A stretch of DNA of 64,000 bases from NCBI GenBank assembly GCA_017948555.1, contig JAFMYY010000013.1, positions 105,895 to 169,894 on the forward strand, read 5' to 3'. Position 1 is the first letter of the stretch. Each line of letters starts with the position of its first letter. The stretch comes from Cesiribacteraceae bacterium YIM B00369. GTDB lineage: Bacteria; Bacteroidota; Bacteroidia; Cytophagales; Cyclobacteriaceae. Of the stretch, positions 28,340 through 35,886 are shown one piece after another. Under the pieces are notes generated by a model. That model made no database searches and was not told where the DNA came from. It saw only the letters and a list, made by a program, of their open reading frames with translations. A program made the translations under genes and the position numbers.

Positions 28340-28594
28340 TTAATAGTGATACCGGCATTGCAGAATAATGATTGCTTTATTTTCTACCCGATAGACTAAC
28401 CGATGTTCCAGGTTTAACCTTCGGGACCACCACCCAGCTAAATTGTGCTTTAATGATTCTGGCTTGCCTGTGCCTTCAAATGGAGTGCGTTCAATCTCTT
28501 TTATCAAAGAATTAATTTTGCGCAGAATGCTTTTATCTGTTTGGTGCCAATACAAGTAGTCCTCCCATGCAGGGCTTAAAAAGACTTTCTTCAT
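28340..28594 (-). CDS. yoeB: YoeB/Txe-family toxin (mRNA interferase)
   Basis: An 84-residue ribosome-dependent mRNA endonuclease toxin. It starts MKKVFLSPAWEDYLYW, and has PFEGTGKPESLKHNLAGWWS with the catalytic Glu region and RLVYRVE. It ends QCRYHY, where His and Tyr are the C-terminal catalytic residues of the family. It overlaps the antitoxin gene by 4 bp (ATGA), the standard toxin-antitoxin layout. Length is normal and it is intact. Confidence 0.93.
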   Translation of the reverse strand: MKKVFLSPAWEDYLYWHQTDKSILRKINSLIKEIERTPFEGTGKPESLKHNLAGWWSRRLNLEHRLVYRVENKAIIILQCRYHY

Positions 28595-28860
28595 TGGGGC
28601 GACCCTTCGTCTTCAATCAACTTTCTTTCCTGACCTAAACCTTTTTCATATTCTGCTATACCTTGTTGTAATCTGGAAGCATTTACAGGGCTTTTTAATA
28701 AATGAAAAGTTTCCTGCATACTTTCATAATCTGCTTTTGAAAGCACTACCACATCTTCACCATTTGTTCTGGTAACATATAGTGGAGAATGATTTTTTAA
28801 AACATTATCCAGAAATGATTTCAGGTTCTGCCTAAAGCTGGTGTATGTGGTAATATCCAT
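28591..28860 (-). CDS. yefM: YefM/Phd-family antitoxin
   Basis: An 89-residue antitoxin that binds YoeB and represses the operon. It starts MDITTYTSFRQNLKSFLDNV, then PLYVTRTNGEDVVVLSKADYESMQET (DNA-binding Phd/YefM fold), and an acidic, flexible C-terminal tail that covers the toxin. It is upstream of yoeB, and its control region has a paired TGTACA operator at 28902-28925. Confidence 0.93.
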   Translation of the reverse strand: MDITTYTSFRQNLKSFLDNVLKNHSPLYVTRTNGEDVVVLSKADYESMQETFHLLKSPVNASRLQQGIAEYEKGLGQERKLIEDEGSPQ

Positions 28861-28901
28861 AATTCTTTTTTAATTTTTATTGAAGATAGTGCATTGTATT
28901 T

Positions 28902-28925
28902 ATATGTACAATTTTCTGTACATAT
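28902..28925. promoter_or_regulatory. YefM operator: paired TGTACA palindrome
   Basis: An inverted repeat with 9-bp arms ATATGTACA and TGTACATAT around a 6-bp spacer. The two TGTACA cores (28905-28910 and 28917-28922) are 12 bp apart centre to centre, as I recall for the E. coli yefM-yoeB operator. It lies 42 bp before the antitoxin start. Confidence 0.75.
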
Positions 28926-28930
28926 TAGTT

Positions 28931-28978
28931 GTGAATTGCAGAATTATTTTGCCGCATTTTAGCAGTGGTAATTTTCCC
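28931..28978 (+). repeat. Accessory-region repeat, copy 2
   Basis: Direct repeat of copy 1: GTGAATTGCAGAATTAT, then TTTGCCGCATTTT, then AGCAGTGGTAATTTTCCC. Copies 1 and 2 flank the zinc-ribbon/GNAT/YoeB/YefM block. It also lies 25 bp past the stop codon of the resolvase pseudogene. Confidence 0.65.
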
Positions 28979-29003
28979 AATTAGTAGTGAGAGATTTGAA
29001 TGC

Positions 29004-29599
29004 TTATCCATTATTGATTGACCTGGTCTTTTCCATTTCTCTTACAATATCAATGTATCTGTAGCAGGTCGCCCGGCTAATTTTTAAACTTTCTGCAATT
29101 TCCCTTACTGCTTTTTCTCCGCTGTCATAAAGTATCTTTGCGTTTTTGGCCGTGGCTAAGGCTTCCGTGCTTAAGCCGGGTGGCCTGCCTCCCATTCTGC
29201 CCCTGGAACGGGCAGCTTCCAGTCCAGCCATTGTACGCCCCCTGATTATCTCCCTTTCAAACTCTGCCAGGGAGGCAAATATATTGAAGGTAAACCGGCC
29301 GATGGCTGTAGCTGTATCAATGCCATCTTTCAGGCTGACGAACTCAACTCCTTTTTCCCGGAAGGATGATATTAAATCTATCAGATCCCTGGGGGATCTC
29401 CCGGGCCGGTCCAGCTTCCAGACCACAACCACATCGCCACTCCGGAGCTGGTCAATCATCTTTTCCAGCCGGGGCCGGAATTTATTTTTGCCTGAAACTT
29501 TTTCTTTATAAACAGTTTCGCGCCCATAGCTTTTAAGGTTATCAAGCTGAAGCTCCGGGTTCTGGTCCCGGGTACTTGCACTGCATTTTCTGTCTTCAT
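29004..29599 (-). pseudogene. Serine resolvase/invertase, frameshifted near the 5' end
   Basis: The readable frame covers residues from STRDQNPELQLDNLKSYG onward, through VVWKLDRPGRSPRDLIDLI, GRFTFNIFASLAEFEREIIR and a C-terminal Hin-like helix-turn-helix (AVREIAESLKISRATCYRYI). That frame has no start codon before an internal ATG at 29459. An ATG at 29599 (MKTENA) gives the normal start if one base is restored between 29577 and 29585. So the catalytic serine region (YARVSTRDQ in intact kin) is split by a one-base deletion. The internal start would lack the catalytic serine. Confidence 0.75.
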
Positions 29600-29798
29600 A
29601 AATCTGTATAAAAAACTCTGTCTCAAAAACTAAATCATGTTTTGATTAATGAGATGGTTTTATAAGAATGCAGGAATAATATCAGGAGATATTTGGTGGT
29701 GAGTTTCAAAATTTCAAGAAACGCAGGTTTTATTTTACACCTTAACGGTTTCGTATAAATGTAAGAACGGCCATTACTATTGAATTGAAAAAAATTCG

Positions 29799-30674
29799 TC
29801 AACGGTACCTTTTTGCAAAATCAGTGGGTGACACCTGAAGCTTTTTCTTAAATAGTCTGGAAAAATAAGCATGATCATTATATCCTAAATAATCGGCTAC
29901 CTCGGCGACAGTAGTTTTTGAATGTGACAACATCCTTTGCGCCTCCAGAATAATTCTTTCTGTAATTAGATCGGTGGGTGATTTTCCAAGAACTGACTGA
30001 GTAATCCTATTTAAGTGTCTGGTACTCATGTGCATCATTTCAGCATAATCGCTGGCGTATTTTTGATGAAGGTAATGCTCATCAATCAGCCCCTCTAACT
30101 TTCTTGTTTTCTCAAGGAAAAGAGGCGGAGTTTCATTGGATGCCAGAGGGGAATTAACCAGATATTCTCTGGTTAATTCAGTGTAAAGTAAGTCTGTAAG
30201 ACTACATATTTTTTGGTATTTGAGTACTTCTTCCCCTCTGTATTCCTGCAAAATGGAATGGAATAACAGTTCTATTGCTTCCATTCTTTCCTGTTCCAGA
30301 AAGAGGTGAGGACTGTTTTGTAAAGAGTAAAAAAAAGGAAAGTTGTCAATGGTTCTATTGGTGTAAGTAAGGTCATAAAAAGCCTTGGTATGAAATAGTA
30401 CATACCCATCAGTGGGAGAAGAAAACTCCCAGTAGTGTGTCTGCCCCGGATTTATCATAAAAACACTACCCCTTTTAACTTCATAAGAATGAAAATCCAC
30501 TTCATGAAAGCCGGAACCCCTGGTAAAGAGAATGGTCAGGTAAAAATCATGCTTATGGGGTTTAGTGATGTCCTTATGATGAGTCTCCAAATGGTGTGCA
30601 AAATCATTTGCATAAAAATCATCCTTATTGTCTGCAGGAAATTGGGCTAGTGATAATACAGGAAATGCCTTCAT
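29799..30674 (-). CDS. AraC-family transcriptional regulator
   Basis: A 291-residue regulator with an N-terminal cupin-type sensing domain (about 35-120, with PHKHDFYLTILFTRGSG and INPGQTHYWEFSSP). A C-terminal double helix-turn-helix domain (about 195-291) follows, with YASDYAEMMHMSTRHLNRI and TVAEVADYLGYNDHAYFSRLFKKKL. It is divergent from the DUF983 gene with a 193-bp gap, so it may control that gene set, itself, or both. The inducer is unknown. Confidence 0.9.
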   Translation of the reverse strand: MKAFPVLSLAQFPADNKDDFYANDFAHHLETHHKDITKPHKHDFYLTILFTRGSGFHEVDFHSYEVKRGSVFMINPGQTHYWEFSSPTDGYVLFHTKAFYDLTYTNRTIDNFPFFYSLQNSPHLFLEQERMEAIELLFHSILQEYRGEEVLKYQKICSLTDLLYTELTREYLVNSPLASNETPPLFLEKTRKLEGLIDEHYLHQKYASDYAEMMHMSTRHLNRITQSVLGKSPTDLITERIILEAQRMLSHSKTTVAEVADYLGYNDHAYFSRLFKKKLQVSPTDFAKRYR

Positions 30675-30867
30675 GACATAAAGTTATGGAATCATGTCCT
30701 AAAAGTCCTTACTTTCGCAACAAATGTCTAAGTTTTTTGGGAATCTCAGTAGTATAATTGTAGTTGTATAGGAGAACGTGAATTTGCAGAGCTAAGAGAA
30801 AATATATAAACAGAATAACCGGGCAATCCTGCAAATTAATGATTTTTAACCTTGTAAATACGAAATC

Positions 30868-31293
30868 ATGTTACAAACAGACCAACACCCTTTTAAATAC
30901 GACACTTCTGTGAATGAGAAAAAGAAGAAATCCTTTTGGTTAGCAATGGCACAATGCAAATGTCCTGTTTGTACAGAGGGGGACATGTTCAAGACGAAGG
31001 CAACAAACCTTAAAAAGTTCAATGAGCTGCAAGAGAATTGCGAGGTGTGTGGATTTAGATTTATGCCCGAACCTGGTTTTTATCAGATATCTCTGTTTTT
31101 CACCTATGCAATAAGTGTTGCTATTTTCCTGGTTTTTGGCACTGCAACATATTACTTGCTAAACAACCCCCCGCTTTGGGTTTATTATGTAGCTGTCTTT
31201 ACTCCCTCAATTATTGCTACTCCCTGGAATCTTAGATACTCAAAAGTAGTCATGCTCTATGTGTTTGGTGGTGTCTGGCGTTCTGATGAATAA
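30868..31293 (+). CDS. DUF983-family membrane protein with zinc-ribbon cysteines
   Basis: A 141-residue protein with two Cys pairs (CPVC at about 33-36 and CEVCG at about 58-62), then two membrane helices (about 76-97 and 105-125). These are the features of DUF983. In proteobacteria DUF983 genes often lie in cytochrome oxidase clusters; that link is not visible here. It is first of a three-gene set with a micro-protein and a metal-site lipoprotein. Confidence 0.8.
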   Translation: MLQTDQHPFKYDTSVNEKKKKSFWLAMAQCKCPVCTEGDMFKTKATNLKKFNELQENCEVCGFRFMPEPGFYQISLFFTYAISVAIFLVFGTATYYLLNNPPLWVYYVAVFTPSIIATPWNLRYSKVVMLYVFGGVWRSDE

Positions 31294-31332
31294 GAAAGAA
31301 TTGAAGCTGGCTAATAAAAAGAAGAATCAAAA

Positions 31333-31461
31333 ATGAAAGAATGTTGTAAAACCGGTGATGAAAAACCACCAAATAAGTTTCAGGTATGGTTGAAGCGTAT
31401 AATATATGCTTTTGTTTTTTTGGCTCTTGCAGTCGCAATTTTTGAGCAGATAAACGGTTAA
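31333..31461 (+). CDS. Micro-protein with Cys-Cys motif and one membrane helix
   Basis: A 42-residue frame from the ATG at 31333: MKECCKTGDEKPPNKFQVWL, then a helix (about 22-38, IIYAFVFLALAVAIFE) and a short QING tail. It lies 39 bp after DUF983 and 25 bp before the lipoprotein gene, so it is probably part of the same transcript. The CC pair next to a membrane helix could bind a metal; that is inference. Confidence 0.55.
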   Translation: MKECCKTGDEKPPNKFQVWLKRIIYAFVFLALAVAIFEQING

Positions 31462-31486
31462 AAACCTTAAGATTAAGAATTAAATA

Positions 31487-31960
31487 ATGAAAAAATTTTC
31501 TTGCCTTATAACTACTTTAGGAATAATATTCCTAACCTCCTGCTCATCTGAGAATTCCCGGAATTCTCAGGAAGTGGTAGCACCTTCTAAAATAGTTACA
31601 CCAATAGAGGAATCCCCTGCCCATACACATAATTCAGAAGCTCCAAACCATGAGGTAAAGATAAGTGACCATGTGCTGGCAGAAGAAGGCTTGCCCAAGG
31701 AGCTGGTTTGTATGGTAAACAACGCTTATATGGGAAAAAAGCAATACCCTGTTCAGCATGAAGGCAAACAATATTATGGTTGCTGCCAGATGTGCGTGAA
31801 TACTATTCAAAGTAATCGCCATGTTCGCGTTGCACTTGATCCTTTAACAGGAAAAGAAGTAGATAAATCCCTTGCTTATATCGCACCGGAGCCTGGTAGC
31901 ACCAATAATGGTGTTCTATTTTTCGAGTCACAAGAGAACTACCTTAAATACATGAACTAG
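31487..31960 (+). CDS. Lipoprotein with YHS/TRASH-like metal site
   Basis: A 157-residue lipoprotein: signal peptide with lipobox LTSC (Cys at about 19), a His-rich linker (HTHNSEAPNHE), then VCMVNNAYMGKKQYPV and YYGCCQMCVNTI. The spaced Cys residues (CM..., GCCQMC) look like the YHS/TRASH-type heavy-metal site. It continues with LDPLTGKEVDKSLAYI. It probably faces the periplasm and binds copper or a similar ion. It is third in the DUF983 set. Confidence 0.65.
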   Translation: MKKFSCLITTLGIIFLTSCSSENSRNSQEVVAPSKIVTPIEESPAHTHNSEAPNHEVKISDHVLAEEGLPKELVCMVNNAYMGKKQYPVQHEGKQYYGCCQMCVNTIQSNRHVRVALDPLTGKEVDKSLAYIAPEPGSTNNGVLFFESQENYLKYMN

Positions 31961-32034
31961 GCTGGTGTGCTCATTTCAGTGTACCTGGCTTCCCCCCTTC
32001 CATTCGGATGAACAATCCGGTTAATTCATAAACA

Positions 32035-32266
32035 ATGGCACTAGCAATATATAATAACATTGACAGGAAAGCAAAACGAGATATTGTTGAGTTGCATGAA
32101 AAAATAAGCCTGTTTCAATCTGGTAAATTAGACAGTGAAAAATGACGAATGGGCCAAACAAGGCATTACGATGAAGTATGACATAGTACACCAGGTATTA
32201 GGAGAAGGAAACTTTGTTCTGGTAGTAAGCGAAGGCCAGTGGAAGAACAACAACGGGAAGTTCTGA
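32035..32266 (+). pseudogene. Remnant of an NTF2/SnoaL-like protein gene
   Basis: Two fragments in different frames read like parts of one small SnoaL/NTF2-fold protein. The first is an N-terminal piece (32035-32145, MALAIYNNIDRKAKRDIVEL). The second is an inner piece (about 32140-32266) with EWAKQGITMKYDIVHQVLG and FVLVVSEGQW. The rest of the C-terminus is missing, and the DsbA-like gene follows after 48 bp. The assignment is from the EGxWxxxx-type strand pattern. Confidence 0.5.
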
Positions 32267-32314
32267 ATAGAGGTACATTATCTGAATAAAACAAGCTTTA
32301 AGATGGTAACTAAA

Positions 32315-33022
32315 ATGAAAATAGAGATTTGGTCCGACATCGTTTGCCCCTTCTGCTACATCGGCAAGCGTAAGTTTGAGAATGCATTAGAACAATTCAG
32401 CCATAGAGACGACCTTGAGGTTGTATGGCACAGTTATCAGCTGTTCCCGGGTTATAAGCAGCAAACAGGCACTGATTTTTATGAGACTGTGGGCAGGCTG
32501 AAAGGTATGAGCAGAACACAGAGTGTGCAAATGCACACCCAGATAGCGCAACATGCAAAAGAGGTAGGATTAGATTACAACTTTGAGAAAATCCCGTTCC
32601 CCAACACATTTGATGCGCACCGTTTCTCTCTTTTTGCCAAAACCAAAGGGCTGCAAAATAAGGCAGAAGAAAAGCTGTTCTACGCATATTTTACAGAAGG
32701 TCGTAATATTGGCGGCATAGAAGTGTTGGTTCAATTAGGCAAGGAGATAGGGCTGAATGGAGATGAGGTGAAAGAAGCCTTGAGCAGTAAACAGTTTACC
32801 AATGAGGTGAAGGATGACATAGCAGAAGCTCAAAGAATAGGGGTGTCTGGCGTTCCATTCTTTCTGATAAATGGCAAGCTAGCTGTTGCCGGTGCGCAAG
32901 ATCCTCAGGCATTTTTGGATATTTTAGAAAAGTCTTTTGCTGAATGGCGAAAAGAAAATCCGGCTACTAAATTAGAGATCATAGAAGGTGCAGTTTGTAA
33001 AACTGATGGAACTTGTAAATAA
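32315..33022 (+). CDS. FrnE-type DsbA-family oxidoreductase
   Basis: A 235-residue thioredoxin-fold protein, without a signal peptide, so cytoplasmic. It starts MKIEIWSDIVCPFCYIGKRK with the CPFC redox site (about residues 11-14), then the helical insertion (about 60-150), and GVSGVPFFLINGKLAVAGAQ with the cis-Pro. An upstream in-frame ATG at 32303 adds four residues. The C-terminal tail has two more Cys (EGAVCKTDGTCK). It resembles FrnE/2-hydroxychromene-isomerase-like proteins. It is followed 28 bp later by the NmrA-like gene. Confidence 0.85.
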   Translation: MKIEIWSDIVCPFCYIGKRKFENALEQFSHRDDLEVVWHSYQLFPGYKQQTGTDFYETVGRLKGMSRTQSVQMHTQIAQHAKEVGLDYNFEKIPFPNTFDAHRFSLFAKTKGLQNKAEEKLFYAYFTEGRNIGGIEVLVQLGKEIGLNGDEVKEALSSKQFTNEVKDDIAEAQRIGVSGVPFFLINGKLAVAGAQDPQAFLDILEKSFAEWRKENPATKLEIIEGAVCKTDGTCK

Positions 33023-33049
33023 TATTTAATCATATAAAGATTTTAAAAG

Positions 33050-33697
33050 ATGAAAATAGCAGTTATCGGTGCTACCGGATTTGTAGGTAGCCAAATTACA
33101 AATGAATTAGTAAACAGAAATTTTGAGGTTATTGGTATTTCCAGAAAAGAACAATCATCTGACAAAAGTAATCTTCAATATGCAAAAGTGGATGTTACTG
33201 ATGTAAATGCATTAACAGAGGTATTGAAAGGAACTGATGTTGTGGTGAATGCTTTTAGTCCTGTAGCTGAAAATCCAAATCTTTCGGAAGACTTTATGAA
33301 AGGTTCGAAAGCGATACAGCAAGCGGTAAAAAATGCAGGTGTAAACCGATTCATCATCGTAGGTGGCGGTGGCAGTTTGTTAAATGAAAATGGTGAGCAA
33401 ATTATCGATACCTTACCAGCAGAACTTCCATTTATACCAAAAGCAAAAGCAACCAGAGCTTATTTTGAGGTGATCAAAGAAGAAAAAGATTTGGATTGGG
33501 CTTATTTTAGTCCTGCTTTGGAAATGAATCCAAGTATTACGATTGGAAGAACCGGAAAATATCGTTTAGGAACAGATTATCCGGTAATGAATGCAGAAGG
33601 AAGAAATATACTTTCTGTGGAAGATGTAGCCGTAGTGGTTGCAGACGAAGTAGAAAACCCCAAACATCATCAGGTTCGTTTTACAGCGGGATATTAA
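33050..33697 (+). CDS. NAD(P)-binding NmrA/SDR-like oxidoreductase
   Basis: A 215-residue Rossmann-fold protein of the NAD(P)H-binding family (PF13460 type). The dinucleotide site is VIGATGFVGSQI (about 5-16), followed by GISRKE and VVNAFSP; no SDR YxxxK site is seen. Base use (many AAA/GAA/TTT codons) is more AT-rich than in housekeeping genes of this window, which fits transfer. It is likely co-transcribed with the DsbA-like gene, and its terminator is at 33740-33774. Confidence 0.8.
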   Translation: MKIAVIGATGFVGSQITNELVNRNFEVIGISRKEQSSDKSNLQYAKVDVTDVNALTEVLKGTDVVVNAFSPVAENPNLSEDFMKGSKAIQQAVKNAGVNRFIIVGGGGSLLNENGEQIIDTLPAELPFIPKAKATRAYFEVIKEEKDLDWAYFSPALEMNPSITIGRTGKYRLGTDYPVMNAEGRNILSVEDVAVVVADEVENPKHHQVRFTAGY

Positions 33698-33739
33698 TTT
33701 AATAAAAGTAGTTAAGTGGCATTAAAAATAGCAATTACT

Positions 33740-33774
33740 AAAAGCCCCAGACAATCTGGGGCTTTTGTTTTTTT
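33740..33774 (+). terminator. Terminator after the NmrA-like gene
   Basis: A perfect 12-bp stem (AAAAGCCCCAGA at 33740-33751 with its complement at 33755-33766), a 3-nt loop and a T-rich tail. Confidence 0.9.
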
Positions 33775-34010
33775 AACATGTTTCAGCATAATGCTGACAC
33801 TGCCTAGATAACTGCTTATGGATATACTGCCCGTATTTTATACAACCGTTCCAATCTCAAGAAACCACCCAATTTTGAAGCAGGGGTTTTTCTGTTAAGG
33901 CGATTATTTTAATTTTTGGGAATTACCTTAGATGTGGTATCAACCCTCACCGGCGGTGGTTTGGATTTCAGGCAGTCAAATCGTATGTTAGCCCATAAAC
34001 TAAGGTGAAA

Positions 34011-34042
34011 ATATCATCAGTTGGAGGTTCAACTGATGATAT
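34011..34042. promoter_or_regulatory. Perfect 13-bp inverted repeat upstream of the Crp-like gene
   Basis: ATATCATCAGTTG (34011-34023) and its exact complement (34030-34042) around a 6-nt spacer, ending 34 bp before the start codon at 34077. There is no T tract, so an operator or leader hairpin is more likely than a terminator. The 33775-34010 stretch shows no gene. Confidence 0.5.
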
Positions 34043-34076
34043 AAATAGGTTGGCGGTAATTTTTTCTGAAATCAAA

Positions 34077-34658
34077 ATGTACGACAAACTAAAGAAATAT
34101 TGCTCGCAGACAGTTCCACTTTTGGATACTGAACTTGACCTTATTGACAAGTATTTCGAAAAGAAGTCTTTGAAGAAAAAGGAGTTTTTATTGCAAGACA
34201 ACAAAGTTTGTAATTTCATTGCCTTTATTGCCAATGGTTCAATCAGACATTTTCATATCAAAGACGGAGTGGAAAAAACTTGCGACATTTCGTTTGACAA
34301 CACTTGGGTGACAGACTATCAAAGTTTCACTTACGAGACAGCGGGGAAAATGAATTTACAAACATTGGAAGCTACTACCGTTTTCATCATTTCCAAGCAA
34401 AACCTTTGTCGTCTCTACAAAGAATGTAGCAAGTACGAAACCTTTGGTCGGCTTATGGCGGAACAAGTTGCACAAAGGGCTACCGAAATTGCAATGTCAT
34501 TATCTTCAGAGAAACCCGAAGAACGGTTTCAAAATTTAATAAAAAAACAACCCGACTTATTTCAGCGAGTTCCACAAAAATATATTGCCAATTTTTTAGG
34601 CATAAGCCCGGAGAGTTTGAGCCGAATTAGAAAAAGAGTATTCCAACAAAAATCTTAA
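34077..34658 (+). CDS. Crp/Fnr-family transcriptional regulator
   Basis: A 193-residue protein read from the ATG at 34077; the open frame begins 72 bp earlier but would cross the inverted repeat. It has a cyclic-nucleotide-binding-type beta-roll (about 25-115, with KKKEFLLQDNKVCNFIAFIANG) and a C-terminal helix-turn-helix (QKYIANFLGISPESLSRIRK). Many Bacteroidota proteins of this type lack the cAMP-contact residues, and I see no clear ones here. It precedes a TPR-like secreted protein gene. Confidence 0.85.
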   Translation: MYDKLKKYCSQTVPLLDTELDLIDKYFEKKSLKKKEFLLQDNKVCNFIAFIANGSIRHFHIKDGVEKTCDISFDNTWVTDYQSFTYETAGKMNLQTLEATTVFIISKQNLCRLYKECSKYETFGRLMAEQVAQRATEIAMSLSSEKPEERFQNLIKKQPDLFQRVPQKYIANFLGISPESLSRIRKRVFQQKS

Positions 34659-34722
34659 CTTAAGTCATCGTCATTAGGCTTATTGCCATTGCACCTTTGT
34701 ATTTCATTTGAACAATAAAAAA

Positions 34723-35490
34723 ATGAAATACAAATTATTCACTTTAATCATTACAGCAATGGCAATTATTAACAGCTTAACTGCACAACAATTAGATTTT
34801 TCCAAGGTCAAAAAAATAGAACATCAGTTAGACGATGTTATGGAAATAATTGACACTGCTGAATTGAAAACTAAACTCAAAGAAGTTGAACAAGAATTTC
34901 TGCAAGACCCAAACGAAATTAATAAAGTACGACTTGGTATTATTTACCACGAAACCGCTCTGAACTTATCCTTTTTTACAAAAAAAGAATATAAAGGTTA
35001 CGCTAAAAAAAGTTTTGACCAATTAAGCAGTTTGTTTAATTCCCAAACAACAACCAAAGAGTTATTGCCTTTTATTGCTTCTTACAGGGCATCTGCATTA
35101 TCTTTAGTTGCGGCTGAAACAAAGAAACTAAAATTAGTTGGTGAAGCATTTACTTTGTTTAACGATGCAGTGAATAAGTATGCGGACATTAGTTATTTAC
35201 CCGAATTTTTAAGAGGAAGTGTTGCCGAAAACTTGCCATGGTTTTTCTTCTCAAAACGAAAATATGCCAAGCAAGATTTTCAATTAATCATCAACAAACA
35301 AGAGAAAAAAGCAAACTTTGCCAATTGGAAAGTTATGAGTTTTACTTATTGGGCATGGGCAAATCAGCATCGAGGAAAGAAATATAGAAATCAAGCATTA
35401 ACTTACCTTGACAAGGCTATAAAACTTGACCCAGATTATAAAGCAGGAAGAAAAAGAGCTGAAGAACTAAAACTGAAGTTAGAAAAATAA
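34723..35490 (+). CDS. Secreted protein with TPR-like C-terminus, unknown function
   Basis: A 255-residue protein read from the ATG at 34723, which gives a signal peptide (MKYKLFTLIITAMAIINSLT, cleavage after TAQ). The mature part is all-helical. The last ~40 residues (ALTYLDKAIKLDPDYKAGRKRAEEL) read as one tetratricopeptide-like unit. FANWKVMSFTYWAWANQHRG precedes it. AT-rich codon use. It lies 64 bp after the Crp-like gene and may be its target or partner. Confidence 0.55.
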   Translation: MKYKLFTLIITAMAIINSLTAQQLDFSKVKKIEHQLDDVMEIIDTAELKTKLKEVEQEFLQDPNEINKVRLGIIYHETALNLSFFTKKEYKGYAKKSFDQLSSLFNSQTTTKELLPFIASYRASALSLVAAETKKLKLVGEAFTLFNDAVNKYADISYLPEFLRGSVAENLPWFFFSKRKYAKQDFQLIINKQEKKANFANWKVMSFTYWAWANQHRGKKYRNQALTYLDKAIKLDPDYKAGRKRAEELKLKLEK

Positions 35491-35507
35491 CCTACTGCTG
35501 TAAGTAT

Positions 35508-35590
35508 ATGAGTAGACGGCCGGTGAGCTTCTAGGCTCACCGGTACGCCTCTCACACCACCTGGCAAAGGGGTCTCGTACCGGGCGGTTC
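35508..35590 (-). mobile_element. Group II intron 3' end remnant (domains V-VI)
   Basis: On the minus strand, GAACCGCCCGGTACGAGACC at 35590 down to GGTGGTGTGAGAGG resembles a bacterial group II intron domain V. A 9-bp hairpin follows (35520-35528 with 35535-35543, loop ttctag) and then CCGTCTACTCAT, like domain VI and the intron 3' end. Domain V is partly degenerate in its inner stem. No reverse transcriptase frame or 5' intron end (GTGYG) is seen upstream to 35886, so only the tail remains. Confidence 0.55.
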
Positions 35591-35886
35591 ATTGAATCTG
35601 AGGTTGCGTTCTCAGGTAATAAGAAAGCATGGATTCGTAACCTTTCTTAAACCGTTTGTTTCTTAGTCTAAAAACAGAGGGACTTATTGTCCAATTTAAC
35701 CACCCTATTTCTGTAAAGGTAATTGTTCCAACTTTTAGGATTGAAAGTAACAAGGTCCGCCTCATCACCAGTGGGGGCTTGGATTTAATTTTGCAAATGG
35801 GTTATGTTTCAGGTGTTATTTTATCCAAGTTATGGTGCATTCAGGCCGGTAGAAACATTATTTCCAGATTTTAAGTATATTTAAGT
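35591..35886. other. Stretch between intron tail and DUF433 gene
   Basis: No recognised gene; short frames on both strands are judged to be noise. Two tandem TTTAAGTAT motifs at about 35872-35886 lie directly before the DUF433 start codon and could be an operator of that pair. Confidence 0.3.

Noticed and set aside
27454..28978. Integron cassette sites (attC) as an explanation of the repeats around the toxin-antitoxin block
   Set aside because: The core GTTRRRY / RYYYAAC ends were not found, no integrase is present, and the toxin-antitoxin genes have their own operator.
35656..35874. 72-codon plus-strand frame before the DUF433 gene
   Set aside because: No recognisable family, no start signal, and it lies in a gene-free decayed stretch.
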